Source of the DNA: Bacillota bacterium
Lineage (GTDB): Bacteria; Bacillota_I; Bacilli_A; Acholeplasmatales; Acholeplasmataceae
Assembly: GCA_018817915.1 (NCBI GenBank)
Contig: JAHISX010000087.1
Span: forward strand, 1-50,378
DNA: 50,378 nt
Direction of reading: 5' to 3'
Both the position numbers and the translations under genes were made by a program. Of this stretch, positions 33,451 to 43,127 are shown piece after piece; positions within the stretch are counted from its first letter, which is position 1; each line of letters opens with the position of its first letter. The notes below the pieces were generated by a model. It made no database searches. It was not told the origin of the DNA and worked only from the letters and a program-made list of their open reading frames with translations.

Positions 33451-34566
33451 ATGAGTATACAATTCGAAGTATTACATGTATGTAAGCAAAGTGGTGCCCG
33501 CTTGGGACGACTCACAACACCTCATGGGGTTTTTGAAACGCCTTTTTTTATGCCTGTGGGCACACAAGCAACAGTCAAGACATTGACTCCCGAAGAAACA
33601 AAAAAAGTCTCTGAGGGCTTAATATTGAGTAATACCTATCATTTGTGGCTGCAACCTGGTAGAGAGATCGTTAAAGAACATGGTGGCATTAGAGGATTCA
33701 TGAAATGGGATGGGGCACTCCTCACAGATAGTGGAGGATACCAAGTATTTTCACTTACTGATATGCGAAAAATCACTGAAGAAGGCGTACATTTTAAGCA
33801 TCATAAGAATGGTTCTGCATTATTCCTATCTCCAGAAGAATCAATTAAGATACAAGAAGATTTAGGTGCTGACATCATCATGAGTTTTGATGAGTGTCCA
33901 CCACCTTATGAAACATATGATTATATGAAGGATTCTGTTGAACGTACACTAAGGTGGGCGAAAAGAGGTCGGGATGCTTTATCAACTAATCAGGCATTAT
34001 TTGGTATCGTTCAAGGTGGCCTTGATAAAGAATTAAGAAAGCATTGCGCATTAGAATTGATTGCTATGGATTTTCCTGGGTACTCTATTGGAGGATTATC
34101 AGTTGGAGAAAAGAAACATGAAATGTATGAAATGACTGCCTTTTTAAATCCGATTCTTCCATTTGATAAACCTAGATATTTAATGGGCGTCGGTTCACCT
34201 GATGACCTTGTTGAAAACGTGATCCATGGGATTGATATGTTTGATTGTGTCCTACCAACTAGAATCGCTAGACATGGTAGTGCACTGACTACTGAAGGAA
34301 AAATAGTGATTAAAAATCAAACGTATGAACATGACATGAGACCTCTTGATCCAAATTTAAAAACGAAAGTATCTCAATATACTAGATCTTATATCAGACA
34401 TTTATTTAAAGCAGAAGAAATGTTAGGTATGCGATTAGTTTCTTACCAAAATTTAGCCTACCTAAAGCATTTAATGGCTGAAATTAGACAAGCAATCTTA
34501 GAAGATAGACTTTTAGATTACAAAGAAGAAATGAAGAAAAAAACGAATTATTTTAAATCGAGATAA
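33451..34566 (+). CDS. tgt: tRNA-guanine transglycosylase lacking the zinc site
   Basis: This 371-aa enzyme swaps the wobble guanine of GUN tRNAs for a queuosine precursor. The catalytic parts are intact: [26 protein letters not shown] and [17 protein letters not shown], with the nucleophilic Asp in the last. DEC and LSVGE are of the bacterial (preQ1) type. The zinc-binding segment is changed. Where the usual enzyme has Cys-x-Cys-x2-Cys after LDP, this one has NLKTKVSQ (302-309), and the usual His is Gln333. All four ligands are gone while the rest of the C-terminal domain aligns. It shares the region with queT and, further off, queG. Confidence 0.95.
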   Translation: MSIQFEVLHVCKQSGARLGRLTTPHGVFETPFFMPVGTQATVKTLTPEETKKVSEGLILSNTYHLWLQPGREIVKEHGGIRGFMKWDGALLTDSGGYQVFSLTDMRKITEEGVHFKHHKNGSALFLSPEESIKIQEDLGADIIMSFDECPPPYETYDYMKDSVERTLRWAKRGRDALSTNQALFGIVQGGLDKELRKHCALELIAMDFPGYSIGGLSVGEKKHEMYEMTAFLNPILPFDKPRYLMGVGSPDDLVENVIHGIDMFDCVLPTRIARHGSALTTEGKIVIKNQTYEHDMRPLDPNLKTKVSQYTRSYIRHLFKAEEMLGMRLVSYQNLAYLKHLMAEIRQAILEDRLLDYKEEMKKKTNYFKSR

Positions 34567-34626
34567 ATCATCTTTATTTTAATGTGATATTCGTGTAAAA
34601 TAGAATTAGTGCTAGGAGGGATACCT

Positions 34627-35772
34627 ATGGTATTTGGCGAATCAGGAAATTTTGAGCAAAAACCGGTAATTAAAGTCATTGGTGTAGGTGGCGGCGGAGG
34701 TAATGCCGTGAATCGCATGATAGAAAACGATGTCAAAGGCGTTGTTTTTGTTGCGATGAATACAGATGCACAGGTTTTGAAAGTATCAAAAGCTGAAACA
34801 AGAATTCAGATTGGGAAATATTTAACTAGAGGTTTAGGTGCTGGTGCGAAATCAGAAGTTGGTAGAGCAGCTGCAGAAGAATCTATTGCCGAAATTGAAG
34901 ATGTATTAAAAGATGCTGACATGGTTTTTATCACTGCTGGTATGGGTGGGGGAACTGGTACAGGTGCAGCTCCTATCATTGCTCAAAAGGCAAAAGAAAT
35001 GGGTTGTTTAACCATCGGTATTGTAACTAAACCTTTTGCTTTTGAAGGTCCTGCTCGTATGCAAGCAGCAATTTATGGACTAGAAGCACTTAAACCACAT
35101 GTTGATACTTTAATCGTTATTCCAAATGAAAGATTGTTGGCAATTTCAGGACCTACAACACAACTCCTAGATGCATTTAGAGAATCTGATAATGTATTGC
35201 GACAAGGTGTTCAAGGTATTGCTGAAATTATTGCATTTCCAGGACTGATTAATGTTGATTTTGCAGATGTTAGAACGGTTATGGAAAATAAAGGTACTGC
35301 TCTCATGGGTATTGGTATTGCTTCAGGTGAGGATCGTGCTGTTGAAGCTGCTAGAAAAGCAATACACTCTAAATTACTCGAAGTCAGTATTGATGGCGCA
35401 ACGGATGCAATTGTTAATATTACTTCAGGAACAAATATCACTTTATTTGAAACCGATCAAGCATTATCAGAAATTAAGAATGCTACAGATCGTGATTTAA
35501 ATGTCATTTATGGAACAACAGTGAATGAAGACTTAGATGATGAATTTATCGTAACTGTTATTGCAACAGGTTATGAACTCAAAGCTAAGGATTCTACCAT
35601 TGAAAATCTTGCAAGTGAAATCTTTAATAAATCATCCGATGAGCAACTTAAATTAACACGTTCTGGACTGAAGAGTACTGACGATGAAATGGATCATGAA
35701 AATGACAATGTGCCTAAGGAAGGTAAACAACGCAATCTACCTTCATGGCTATCAAAAAAAGGAAAATTTTAA
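34627..35772 (+). CDS. ftsZ: cell division protein FtsZ
   Basis: This 381-aa tubulin-like GTPase forms the division ring. It has [15 protein letters not shown] at the N-terminus, the tubulin signature [15 protein letters not shown], the synergy-loop residues [11 protein letters not shown], and a C-terminal tail ending [13 protein letters not shown]. That tail fits the conserved peptide that binds FtsA/SepF. I start at 34627, after GGAGGG with 6-bp spacing; an upstream in-frame ATG would swallow the ribosome site. No ftsA or mur gene adjoins it. sepF lies three genes downstream. Confidence 0.97.
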   Translation: MVFGESGNFEQKPVIKVIGVGGGGGNAVNRMIENDVKGVVFVAMNTDAQVLKVSKAETRIQIGKYLTRGLGAGAKSEVGRAAAEESIAEIEDVLKDADMVFITAGMGGGTGTGAAPIIAQKAKEMGCLTIGIVTKPFAFEGPARMQAAIYGLEALKPHVDTLIVIPNERLLAISGPTTQLLDAFRESDNVLRQGVQGIAEIIAFPGLINVDFADVRTVMENKGTALMGIGIASGEDRAVEAARKAIHSKLLEVSIDGATDAIVNITSGTNITLFETDQALSEIKNATDRDLNVIYGTTVNEDLDDEFIVTVIATGYELKAKDSTIENLASEIFNKSSDEQLKLTRSGLKSTDDEMDHENDNVPKEGKQRNLPSWLSKKGKF

Positions 35773-35793
35773 AAGGCGAAAGCCTTTTTTACT
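35771..35793 (+). terminator. terminator after ftsZ
   Basis: AAAAGGC and GCCTTTTTT pair around a GAAA tetraloop. It starts at the ftsZ stop. Read-through may still feed ychF. Confidence 0.75.
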
Positions 35794-35808
35794 GGAAGGA
35801 AGTAAAAT

Positions 35809-36906
35809 ATGCTAAAAGCAGGAATTATTGGATTGCCTAATGTAGGAAAATCCACACTATTCAATGCCATCACAAAAGCTGAAGCACTTGCTGCAAACTA
35901 CCCTTTTGCAACAATTGAACCCAATGTAGGTGTTGTCTATGTACAAGATCCAAGACTTGATGTTTTGGAACGTATTTATAAACCTAAAAAGGTTGTACCA
36001 ACGGCTTATGAGTTTATCGATATCGCTGGTCTTGTCAGAGGAGCATCAAATGGCGAAGGATTAGGGAATCAATTTTTAAGTCACATACGTGAAGTGGATG
36101 CCATTTGCCAGGTTGTCCGTTGTTTTGACGATAACAATATCATTCATGTAGAAGGTAATGTTGATCCGATACGTGACATTGAAACCATTAAAATTGAACT
36201 GAGTTTAGCGGATATGGATTCTGTAGATAAAAGAATCATTAGACTAGAAAAGAAGGCGAAAGCTAAGCTTAAAGAAGCAATTTTGGAACATGAAGTTTTG
36301 TCAAAAATTAAAGAAGTTTTAGATCAAAATGGTAATCCAAGATTGATCCATTTTGAGGAAGAAGAATTAAAAATCGTTAAGAATTTTAATCTTTTGACCA
36401 TGAAACCTATGATTTATATTGCCAATGTTTCTGAAGAAGATTTACATGATCCAAGTCATAATAATCATTATCAAAATTTGCTTAAATTGGCACATGCTGA
36501 AGGTACAGAAGTTGTTTTAATTTCTGCACAAGTAGAAATGGAAATTGCTTCATTGGAACCCGATGAACAAGTCACATTTCTAGAAGCCTATGGCTTAAAG
36601 AAATCAGGACTCAATGAAGTGATTGAAAAGAGTTATTATCTTTTGGGACTTAAAACATATTTTACAGCTGGAGAACCAGAGGTTAGAGCATGGACTTTTA
36701 AGAATGGTATGAAAGCACCTCAATGTGCAGGAATTATTCATACTGATTTTGAAAGAGGATTCATTAAAGCAGAAACCTTATCCTATAATGATTTACTTAA
36801 ATATGGTACACCACAAGTTGCTAAAGAAAACGGTCGTGTTAGACTGGAAGGAAAAGACTATGTTGTCCAAGATGGTGACATCATGCTCTTTAGGTTTAAT
36901 GTCTAA
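35809..36906 (+). CDS. ychF: OBG-type GTPase/ATPase YchF
   Basis: This 365-aa P-loop protein has G1 GLPNVGKSTLF, G3 DIAGLVRGASNGEGLGNQFL and a C-terminal TGS domain ending DYVVQDGDIMLFRFNV. In YchF the G4 motif is altered, NVSEED here, which fits its known preference for ATP over GTP. It binds ribosomes and modulates stress responses. GGAAGG precedes the ATG by 8 bp. Its stop overlaps the yggS start by 1 bp. Confidence 0.96.
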   Translation: MLKAGIIGLPNVGKSTLFNAITKAEALAANYPFATIEPNVGVVYVQDPRLDVLERIYKPKKVVPTAYEFIDIAGLVRGASNGEGLGNQFLSHIREVDAICQVVRCFDDNNIIHVEGNVDPIRDIETIKIELSLADMDSVDKRIIRLEKKAKAKLKEAILEHEVLSKIKEVLDQNGNPRLIHFEEEELKIVKNFNLLTMKPMIYIANVSEEDLHDPSHNNHYQNLLKLAHAEGTEVVLISAQVEMEIASLEPDEQVTFLEAYGLKKSGLNEVIEKSYYLLGLKTYFTAGEPEVRAWTFKNGMKAPQCAGIIHTDFERGFIKAETLSYNDLLKYGTPQVAKENGRVRLEGKDYVVQDGDIMLFRFNV

Positions 36907-37496
36907 TGTTTGACAATTATTTAGGAATAGTGGTTTGCGCATCAAAGTACTTTAATGCTATGGAAATGAGAGAACTCTTTAACAAAGATGTGACTCATTT
37001 TGGTGAGAATCGCGTTCAAGATTTACTAGCTAAACAAAAGGATCTTAATGATTTAAAAATCACTTGGCATTTCATTGGACATCTTCAAACGAACAAAGTT
37101 AAGGATATGATTAATCAAATAGATGTCTTGCACACATTAGACCGAATCAATTTAGCAGAAAGTATTCAAAAACATGCGAATAAACCTGTAAAATGTATGA
37201 TTCAAGTCAATTTAACCAATGAAGACCAAAAAAGTGGGATTTTGCCTTTGAATTTGGAACAATTTCTTATAGAAATTAAAAAATATGATAAAATAGAGTT
37301 AATCGGTTTGATGACTATAGGTAAGGATGATGATCAAGTTCAAACAGAGTTAGCTTTCAAGACACTTGATGAGCTAGCCAAGAAGTATGAACTGCCATTT
37401 CGCTCTATGGGGATGTCAAACGATTATGATCTCGCGATCAAGCATCATGCAACACACCTAAGAATTGGAAGAAAATTCATGGAGTTGCTCGATTAG
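36906..37496 (+). CDS. yggS: PLP homeostasis protein (YggS/YlmE family)
   Basis: This 196-aa PLP-binding TIM-barrel protein has the Lys that binds PLP in VVCASKYF, HFGENRVQDLLAK, WHFIGHLQTNKVKDMI, and late SMGMSNDYDLAI and LRIGRKF. It is about 30 residues shorter than usual at the N-terminus, lacking the first helix. The start ATG overlaps the ychF stop (TAATG), so the short form looks genuine. In Firmicutes the orthologue YlmE precedes sepF, as here. Confidence 0.93.
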   Translation: MFDNYLGIVVCASKYFNAMEMRELFNKDVTHFGENRVQDLLAKQKDLNDLKITWHFIGHLQTNKVKDMINQIDVLHTLDRINLAESIQKHANKPVKCMIQVNLTNEDQKSGILPLNLEQFLIEIKKYDKIELIGLMTIGKDDDQVQTELAFKTLDELAKKYELPFRSMGMSNDYDLAIKHHATHLRIGRKFMELLD

Positions 37497-37504
37497 GAGG
37501 TATT

Positions 37505-37843
37505 ATGGGACTATTTAGCGTTGGCAAGAAGAAGAAACCAAATGATTTTATCGAAGAGAAAAAAACGATGTCCGATCAGATTGTTTTTGAACAACTTAAA
37601 AATGATGATGATCATTATTTAACTGGTCTTGCTGATCAGATGTTAAATGGACACCCTCTCATTTTAAGCTTTGAAGAACTAGACATCGATCAAGCAAATA
37701 AAGTGATTGCATTCTTTTCCGGTATTATTTATGCCGTTAAGGGAGAAATTGTACTTGTTAAGGACAAAGTCTTCATGTTCGCAATCAATAATGTATATGA
37801 AGATGGTTCAATGGAAGAATTCTTAAAGGATATCGTAGAATAG
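37505..37843 (+). CDS. sepF: cell division protein SepF
   Basis: This 112-aa protein has a short basic N-terminus (MGLFSVGKKKKP), which is shorter than the usual amphipathic membrane anchor plus linker. The SepF core follows (HPLILSFEELDIDQANKVIAFFSGIIYAVKGEIVLVKDKVFMFAI). SepF bundles FtsZ filaments and ties them to the membrane. It begins 8 bp after yggS with TTAGGAGG as ribosome site. With FtsZ in the same cluster and no FtsA nearby, SepF is likely the main FtsZ anchor. Confidence 0.92.
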   Translation: MGLFSVGKKKKPNDFIEEKKTMSDQIVFEQLKNDDDHYLTGLADQMLNGHPLILSFEELDIDQANKVIAFFSGIIYAVKGEIVLVKDKVFMFAINNVYEDGSMEEFLKDIVE

Positions 37844-37854
37844 AATATTGCGAT

Positions 37855-38041
37855 GATAAGGACAAGCATACTTGAGGAAGTTACAAGCGATTTAGGGATG
37901 GTGTAAGCCTAAAAACCAATCACAAGTTATGGATCACCTTTGAGCAAAAAAAATTGAGTGCTAGGGAGTTTCTCTAGAACTAAGGTGGTACCGCGGAATT
38001 TTATTTCGTCCTTAGCTATTAAGGACGATTTTATTTTTTTT
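37855..38041 (+). promoter_or_regulatory. T-box riboswitch for isoleucine
   Basis: The leader before ileS has a stem I region (about 37855-37945) with specifier codon ATC (Ile) at 37933-37935, before the usual ACCTTTGAGC. It has the T-box sequence AAGGTGGTACCGCGG (37982-37996) that pairs with uncharged tRNA. A terminator stem follows: CGTCCTTA (38007-38014) with TAAGGACG (38020-38027), then a T-run. Uncharged tRNA-Ile should favour the antiterminator and raise ileS expression. Confidence 0.93.
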
Positions 38042-38062
38042 AAGATTAAAGGAGAGATACAA

Positions 38063-40765
38063 ATGGATTACAAAAACACATTACTCATGCCTAAAACCGA
38101 ATTTCAAATGCGTGGTAACTTAGGCGTTAGAGAATTAGAGTTTCAACAAAGATGGAAAGCAATAGATTTATACCAAAAGGTTTTAGAACAAAACAAAGAT
38201 AACACACCTTTTGTTTTGCATGATGGCCCACCATATGCAAATGGAGATATTCATATTGGGCATACTATGAATAAAGTCCTAAAAGACTTTGTTTTGCGTT
38301 ATCAAACCATGACAGGTAAATATGTGAGATACATTCCTGGTTGGGATACGCATGGTCTACCAATTGAAACTGCATTAACTAAAAAAGGTATTAACCGCAA
38401 GGAAATGCCTCTTGCAGATTACCGCAAATTATGTCAAAAATTTGCTTGTGAACAAGTAGAAAAACAAAAAGTACAATTTGAAAGACTTGGTATACTAGGA
38501 GAATGGGATCAACCATATATTACTTATGATAAAGACTTTGAAGCAAGTCAAATTTTGGTATTTGCTAAAATGGTTGAACGTGGATTAATCTATAAAGGAC
38601 TTAAACCAGTCTTTTGGTCTCCATCTTCTGAATCTGCTCTAGCTGAAGCTGAAATTGAATATCAAGATAAACAATCAACATCAGTTTATGTTGCTTTTGC
38701 TTCAGTTGCAAAAGAAGGGTTGCTTAAGGACGCTTCATTTGTTATTTGGACAACAACACCATGGACATTACCAGCAAATCTAGCAATATCTGTTCATCCT
38801 CGTTTCAATTACAGTGTGATCTTAGCTGATGGAAATAAATATGTCGTTGGTGAATCACTACTTGAAGAACTTAAGAAATTACTTAACTGGAAAGAAGTTT
38901 CTGTTTTAGGTACCCTCAAGGGTAAAGAACTAGAACATGCACAATATAAACATCCTTTATATGATAGAGTATCTCCAATTATTGTTGGAGAACACGTGAC
39001 AGATACCGATGGTACTGGACTTGTTCATACAGCCCCAGGACATGGTGAAGACGACTACCGTATTGGTAGAACTTATAATCTTGAAATCTTATGTCCTGTT
39101 GATGATAAAGGGTATATGACAGAAGAAGCAGGACCATTCAGCGGTCTTTATTATGAAGTTGCCAATGAGGAGATTGTAAATGCACTTGAAGAAAAACAAG
39201 TCTTACTCAGAAAAGATCGTTTTACCCACTCTTATCCTCATGACTGGAGAACGAAGAAACCTGTTATTTTTAGAGCAACACCACAATGGTTTGCTAGTAT
39301 TGACAAGTTAAAAAATGAATTATTAGATGAAGTATCAAAGGTATCATGGATTCCTGTTTGGGGAGAAGTGAGAATTTCAAATATGATTACGGGGCGTGAA
39401 GACTGGTGTATTTCAAGACAGCGTGCATGGGGTGTTCCAATCCCAGTATTTTATGCTGAAGATAATGAGCCGATCTTAAATCAAGAAGTTTTACAACATA
39501 TCAGTGACCTATTTAAAGAATTTGGTTCAGATGTCTGGTATGAAAGAGAAGCAAAAGATTTACTACCTAAAGGATTTAAACATAAAGGAAGTCCTCATGG
39601 TATATTCAGAAAAGAAACAGACATCATGGATGTTTGGTTCGATTCAGGTACTTCATATTCTGTTTTAGAATCTAGAGGATTATCTTATCCGGCTGATCTA
39701 TATATGGAAGGTTCTGACCAATATCGTGGTTGGTTCAATTCATCGCTTATCACAGGTGTTGCTGCTTATGGTAAAGCACCATATAAGAAAGTGGTTTCTC
39801 ATGGTTTTGTTCTAGATGGACAAGGAAGAAAAATGAGTAAGTCGTTAGGTAATACTGTGGATCCTTTAGTTATTATGAAACAACAAGGTGCTGATTTACT
39901 CAGACTTTGGGTTGCTACAGTGGATTATCAAAGTGATGTTAGAATCAGCAATGATATGATGACTCAAATTTCTGAAGGTTATCGTAAGATTAGAAATACA
40001 TTCCGCTTTATGTTAGGTAATCTTGATGGATTCAATCCAGAAAATGATTATATTGGTTACTCGATGCGAGGCAGATTAAACCGCGTCATGACTTTAAAGT
40101 TTAATGATGTTGTTGCTCAAGTATTAGATGCTTATGAAAATTATGCATTTGATAAAGTTTACCGCGTTGTTGTGCCATTTATGACCAATGAGTTATCAGC
40201 ATTTTATTTAGATTATACAAAAGATATTTTATATATTGAAAAAGAAGATAGTTTTGAACGTAGAAGTGTTCAATCTACACTTTACGATATCACGCTTGGT
40301 ATGCTTAAATTATTAACCCCAATTCTTCCTCATACAACATCTGAAGCATATTTATTATTGCCATTTAGAGAAAAAGAAGATGTTTATTTAGAACAAATGC
40401 CTGGTGTTGGTAAGAAGATGGATGAACATCTAGTTGCTGCTTTTGATATCTTTGATTCAGTGCGTCAGGTAGTTCTTAAGAAACTTGAAGATGCAAGAGA
40501 ACAAAAAATTATTGGTAAATCACTAGCTGCTCAAATCGATTTAACTTTAACTCAAGAACAAATGGATGCCATTGATACATTAGAAATGAAAGTCAATCAA
40601 GTGCTCATTGTTTCAAAGGTCAACATGACTTTAGGTAAGCATCTTAATGTGAAAGTATTACCTGCAGAAGGTGTCGTTTGCGATCGTTGTTGGAATATCG
40701 TTGATCACGTTCATGAAAATGGACTTTGTGATCGATGCAATCATATCCTAGGAGAAGATAAATAA
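38063..40765 (+). CDS. ileS: isoleucyl-tRNA synthetase
   Basis: This 900-aa class I synthetase has the HIGH motif as HIGH (64-67, in PPYANGDIHIGH) and KMSKS in GRKMSKSLGN. The editing domain has WTTTPWTLPAN and the DTDGTGLVHTAPGHGEDDY segment. The C-terminal zinc ribbon has Cys873, Cys876, Cys889 and Cys892. I start at 38063, where AAAGGAGAG precedes the ATG; an upstream reading would run through the T-box terminator. It charges tRNA-Ile and is controlled by the T-box. Confidence 0.97.
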   Translation: MDYKNTLLMPKTEFQMRGNLGVRELEFQQRWKAIDLYQKVLEQNKDNTPFVLHDGPPYANGDIHIGHTMNKVLKDFVLRYQTMTGKYVRYIPGWDTHGLPIETALTKKGINRKEMPLADYRKLCQKFACEQVEKQKVQFERLGILGEWDQPYITYDKDFEASQILVFAKMVERGLIYKGLKPVFWSPSSESALAEAEIEYQDKQSTSVYVAFASVAKEGLLKDASFVIWTTTPWTLPANLAISVHPRFNYSVILADGNKYVVGESLLEELKKLLNWKEVSVLGTLKGKELEHAQYKHPLYDRVSPIIVGEHVTDTDGTGLVHTAPGHGEDDYRIGRTYNLEILCPVDDKGYMTEEAGPFSGLYYEVANEEIVNALEEKQVLLRKDRFTHSYPHDWRTKKPVIFRATPQWFASIDKLKNELLDEVSKVSWIPVWGEVRISNMITGREDWCISRQRAWGVPIPVFYAEDNEPILNQEVLQHISDLFKEFGSDVWYEREAKDLLPKGFKHKGSPHGIFRKETDIMDVWFDSGTSYSVLESRGLSYPADLYMEGSDQYRGWFNSSLITGVAAYGKAPYKKVVSHGFVLDGQGRKMSKSLGNTVDPLVIMKQQGADLLRLWVATVDYQSDVRISNDMMTQISEGYRKIRNTFRFMLGNLDGFNPENDYIGYSMRGRLNRVMTLKFNDVVAQVLDAYENYAFDKVYRVVVPFMTNELSAFYLDYTKDILYIEKEDSFERRSVQSTLYDITLGMLKLLTPILPHTTSEAYLLLPFREKEDVYLEQMPGVGKKMDEHLVAAFDIFDSVRQVVLKKLEDAREQKIIGKSLAAQIDLTLTQEQMDAIDTLEMKVNQVLIVSKVNMTLGKHLNVKVLPAEGVVCDRCWNIVDHVHENGLCDRCNHILGEDK

Positions 40766-41499
40766 TGAACATTTTAGTTGTTAATGATGATGGATATCAA
40801 GCTGAAGGTTTAGGCATTTTAGTTCGAGCTCTTACGCCTTTTGGTAATGTCTATGTTTCAGCGCCTAAAGATCATCAAAGTGCAAAAAGCCACGCGATTA
40901 CGATTAGAAGTCGCATTGAGACGTTTATGACAGAACCTATTTTTGGTTCAACAGCAACGCTTGTTGTTGATGGTACACCAGCAGATGCAACACGTTTAGG
41001 TTTAAAAGTATTTAATGTTGATTTTGATTTGGTTGTATCAGGTATCAATTATGGACAAAATATAGCAACTGACATTTTATATTCAGGTACTGTGGCAGCA
41101 GCACTAGAGGCTAAAATTTTAGGTGTTGATGCAATTGCTATCTCAGCTCATAATACGCATTTACCCTATTTATATGATGAAACGATTAAATTGATGGATG
41201 AAATCATTGAAGCTAAGCTTTATGAAGGTCCTGGTATTTTAAATGTAAATTTTCCTAGAGATACTTTTGCTAGACCAAAAGGTGTTAAAATCACTCAAAT
41301 GGGTCAAAGACTGCAACATGCAGAATTTTTAAAAAGCGAACGTCCTGATGTTTATCACATCAAATCTAGCATCATCAGTTATCAAGAAGATTTAGACTCA
41401 GATGTCGTTGCATTTGATGAAGGGTACGTATCAATTACACCTTTGATCATCAATCGGACTGATTTTAACCGTATTAAAGCTATTCTGGCTATTGAATAG
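40765..41499 (+). CDS. surE: 5'-nucleotidase SurE
   Basis: This 244-aa phosphatase has the metal site VNDDG (Asp8, Asp9) at the N-terminus, the conserved SGTVAAALEA motif and SGINYGQN. It dephosphorylates nucleoside 5'- and 3'-monophosphates and exopolyphosphate. Its start overlaps the ileS stop (TAATG). With deoC and deoD downstream it could help recycle nucleotides. Confidence 0.94.
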   Translation: MNILVVNDDGYQAEGLGILVRALTPFGNVYVSAPKDHQSAKSHAITIRSRIETFMTEPIFGSTATLVVDGTPADATRLGLKVFNVDFDLVVSGINYGQNIATDILYSGTVAAALEAKILGVDAIAISAHNTHLPYLYDETIKLMDEIIEAKLYEGPGILNVNFPRDTFARPKGVKITQMGQRLQHAEFLKSERPDVYHIKSSIISYQEDLDSDVVAFDEGYVSITPLIINRTDFNRIKAILAIE

Positions 41500-41552
41500 T
41501 TAGTTATTAAACATAGTTTATGATAAAATGAGAACATAGGGTAGGTGAATTT

Positions 41553-42407
41553 ATGGCGCATTTTAATATCCACTTTTTTAAGGAAAAAAGCAGAAAAATT
41601 GATTTAGATCTATTAATTGCTTTTTTTGAAGAAGTTGAAGGCATCACAATTGAAATGGATGAAAAGAGCGTACGTTTTAACTACTTGCATCCTAGACTTC
41701 AATATGAGGCTCGTTTTTTAATCACGCCAAAATCTCAAGTTCCTGATATTTACCGCTTGAGTCCAAAATTTCTAGACTTGAATTTTCATATGGAAATGGG
41801 TATTTTAACACCTGATTATGCTGCAAAACATCTATTTGATATCGTTAAGAAAGTTTGCGAGAAATTTGATTTTCATATCTATAATGAAATGTTTGAAGAT
41901 GTACTTCCATTTAAGATAGATGTCGTGAGTAAAGTATTTAATATGCTAAAAGAGGCTTATATAGAAAAAAATCCTATCATTTTGGCGGACTATCATCTTT
42001 TACCTAAAGATAAATTGAATTCAATTCTCAGATATTTAGATGATCAGGTTGAACTACAAAACTATTATAAAGAGCTAGAAACATATGTGCCTAGATACCA
42101 TTTTTTGACAACTGAAAAAAAAGAACTCGTCATTGGTATAGAATGGAAAGAACATACTTTGACTGTATTTCCTCCTTACCTTGATTATCTATTTTATCGT
42201 GTAAATAATGAGATAAAAATCGTTGCATTCGATGAGGCATTCCCTTTAATAGAAAAATTATTACTTGATGTCCCAGGATTTATTAAAGAAACAAAGGTTT
42301 TGCCAAAGAAAACTGCTAGTAAAGTATTTAAAATAATGAAGAAAACTAAATTCAGTTTAATAGACCATACTTTCTCAAAGGAAAATGTTAAACGTTTATT
42401 GGATTAG
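41553..42407 (+). CDS. uncharacterised 284-aa protein
   Basis: I do not recognise this protein. It is soluble, with no signal peptide or membrane span, and is rich in Lys, Glu, Phe and Tyr. The N-terminal half (about 1-100) alternates strands and helices (IDLDLLIAFFEEVEGITIEM, then FLITPKSQVPDIYRLSP). The C-terminal half (about 150-265) holds several strand-rich segments (LVIGIEWKEHTLTVFPPYL). It has a ribosome site TAGGTG and a plausible -10 (TATGATAAAAT) in the 53-bp gap after surE. It is flanked by surE and deoC, so a housekeeping role is possible. No catalytic motif is visible. Confidence 0.8.
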   Translation: MAHFNIHFFKEKSRKIDLDLLIAFFEEVEGITIEMDEKSVRFNYLHPRLQYEARFLITPKSQVPDIYRLSPKFLDLNFHMEMGILTPDYAAKHLFDIVKKVCEKFDFHIYNEMFEDVLPFKIDVVSKVFNMLKEAYIEKNPIILADYHLLPKDKLNSILRYLDDQVELQNYYKELETYVPRYHFLTTEKKELVIGIEWKEHTLTVFPPYLDYLFYRVNNEIKIVAFDEAFPLIEKLLLDVPGFIKETKVLPKKTASKVFKIMKKTKFSLIDHTFSKENVKRLLD

Positions 42408-42452
42408 TTGAATATAAAAGATTAAAAATTAAAGAATAGGAGATATATTTTT

Positions 42453-43127
42453 ATGAAAATCAATAAAATGATTGATCACACCAAATTAGGTGCGAGTATC
42501 AACAAAGACCAAATTGACAAATTGATTGATGAAGCTAAACAATATGATTTTAAAAGTGTTTGTGTAAACCCAGTTTGGGTCGAATATGCAAAGCATGGTC
42601 TCAAAGGTAGTGATGTTCTTGTCTGTACCGTTATTGGATTTCCCCATGGAACACATCAACCCAGTGTAAAAGAATTTGAAGCAGCTCAAGCAGTACTTGA
42701 TGGTGCAGATGAACTCGATATGGTCATCAATGTATATGCTTTGAAGTCAAAGGATTATCAAACCATTTTAACTGAAATCAAAGGTGTCGTCGATAAAGGT
42801 GAAGGTAGAACTGTAAAAGTAATTATTGAAACTTGTTATTTAACACCTGAAGAAATTGTTAAAGCTTCAAAACTTGCTGTAGAAGCAGGCGCTCATTTTG
42901 TTAAAACATCTACTGGATTTGGAACTTATGGTGCAAGAGTTGAAGATGTTAAACTCATGAAAAATACTGTTGGTAATAAAGCCGAAGTCAAAGCAAGTGG
43001 TGGGGTTCGCACCTATGCTGATGCATTAAGAATGATTGAAGCTGGAGCAACACGTATTGGTACATCAAATGGCGTAGATATCGTCAACCAAAAGGAGAAT
43101 GAAAATGATTCCAACACCACATATTGA
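42453..43127 (+). CDS. deoC: deoxyribose-phosphate aldolase
   Basis: This 224-aa class I aldolase cleaves 2-deoxyribose-5-phosphate to acetaldehyde and glyceraldehyde-3-phosphate. The Schiff-base Lys lies in AHFVKTSTGFGTYGA, with ASGGVRTYADALRMIEAGATRIGTS after it and CVNPVWVEYAK near the N-terminus. The length is typical. Its end overlaps the deoD start by 23 bp, so the two are coupled. Together they break down purine deoxynucleosides. Confidence 0.95.
   Translation: MKINKMIDHTKLGASINKDQIDKLIDEAKQYDFKSVCVNPVWVEYAKHGLKGSDVLVCTVIGFPHGTHQPSVKEFEAAQAVLDGADELDMVINVYALKSKDYQTILTEIKGVVDKGEGRTVKVIIETCYLTPEEIVKASKLAVEAGAHFVKTSTGFGTYGARVEDVKLMKNTVGNKAEVKASGGVRTYADALRMIEAGATRIGTSNGVDIVNQKENENDSNTTY

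Noticed and set aside
37958-38062. N-terminal extension of IleS
   Set aside because: It reads through the T-box and terminator stem; the ATG at 38063 has a strong ribosome site and matches the family start.
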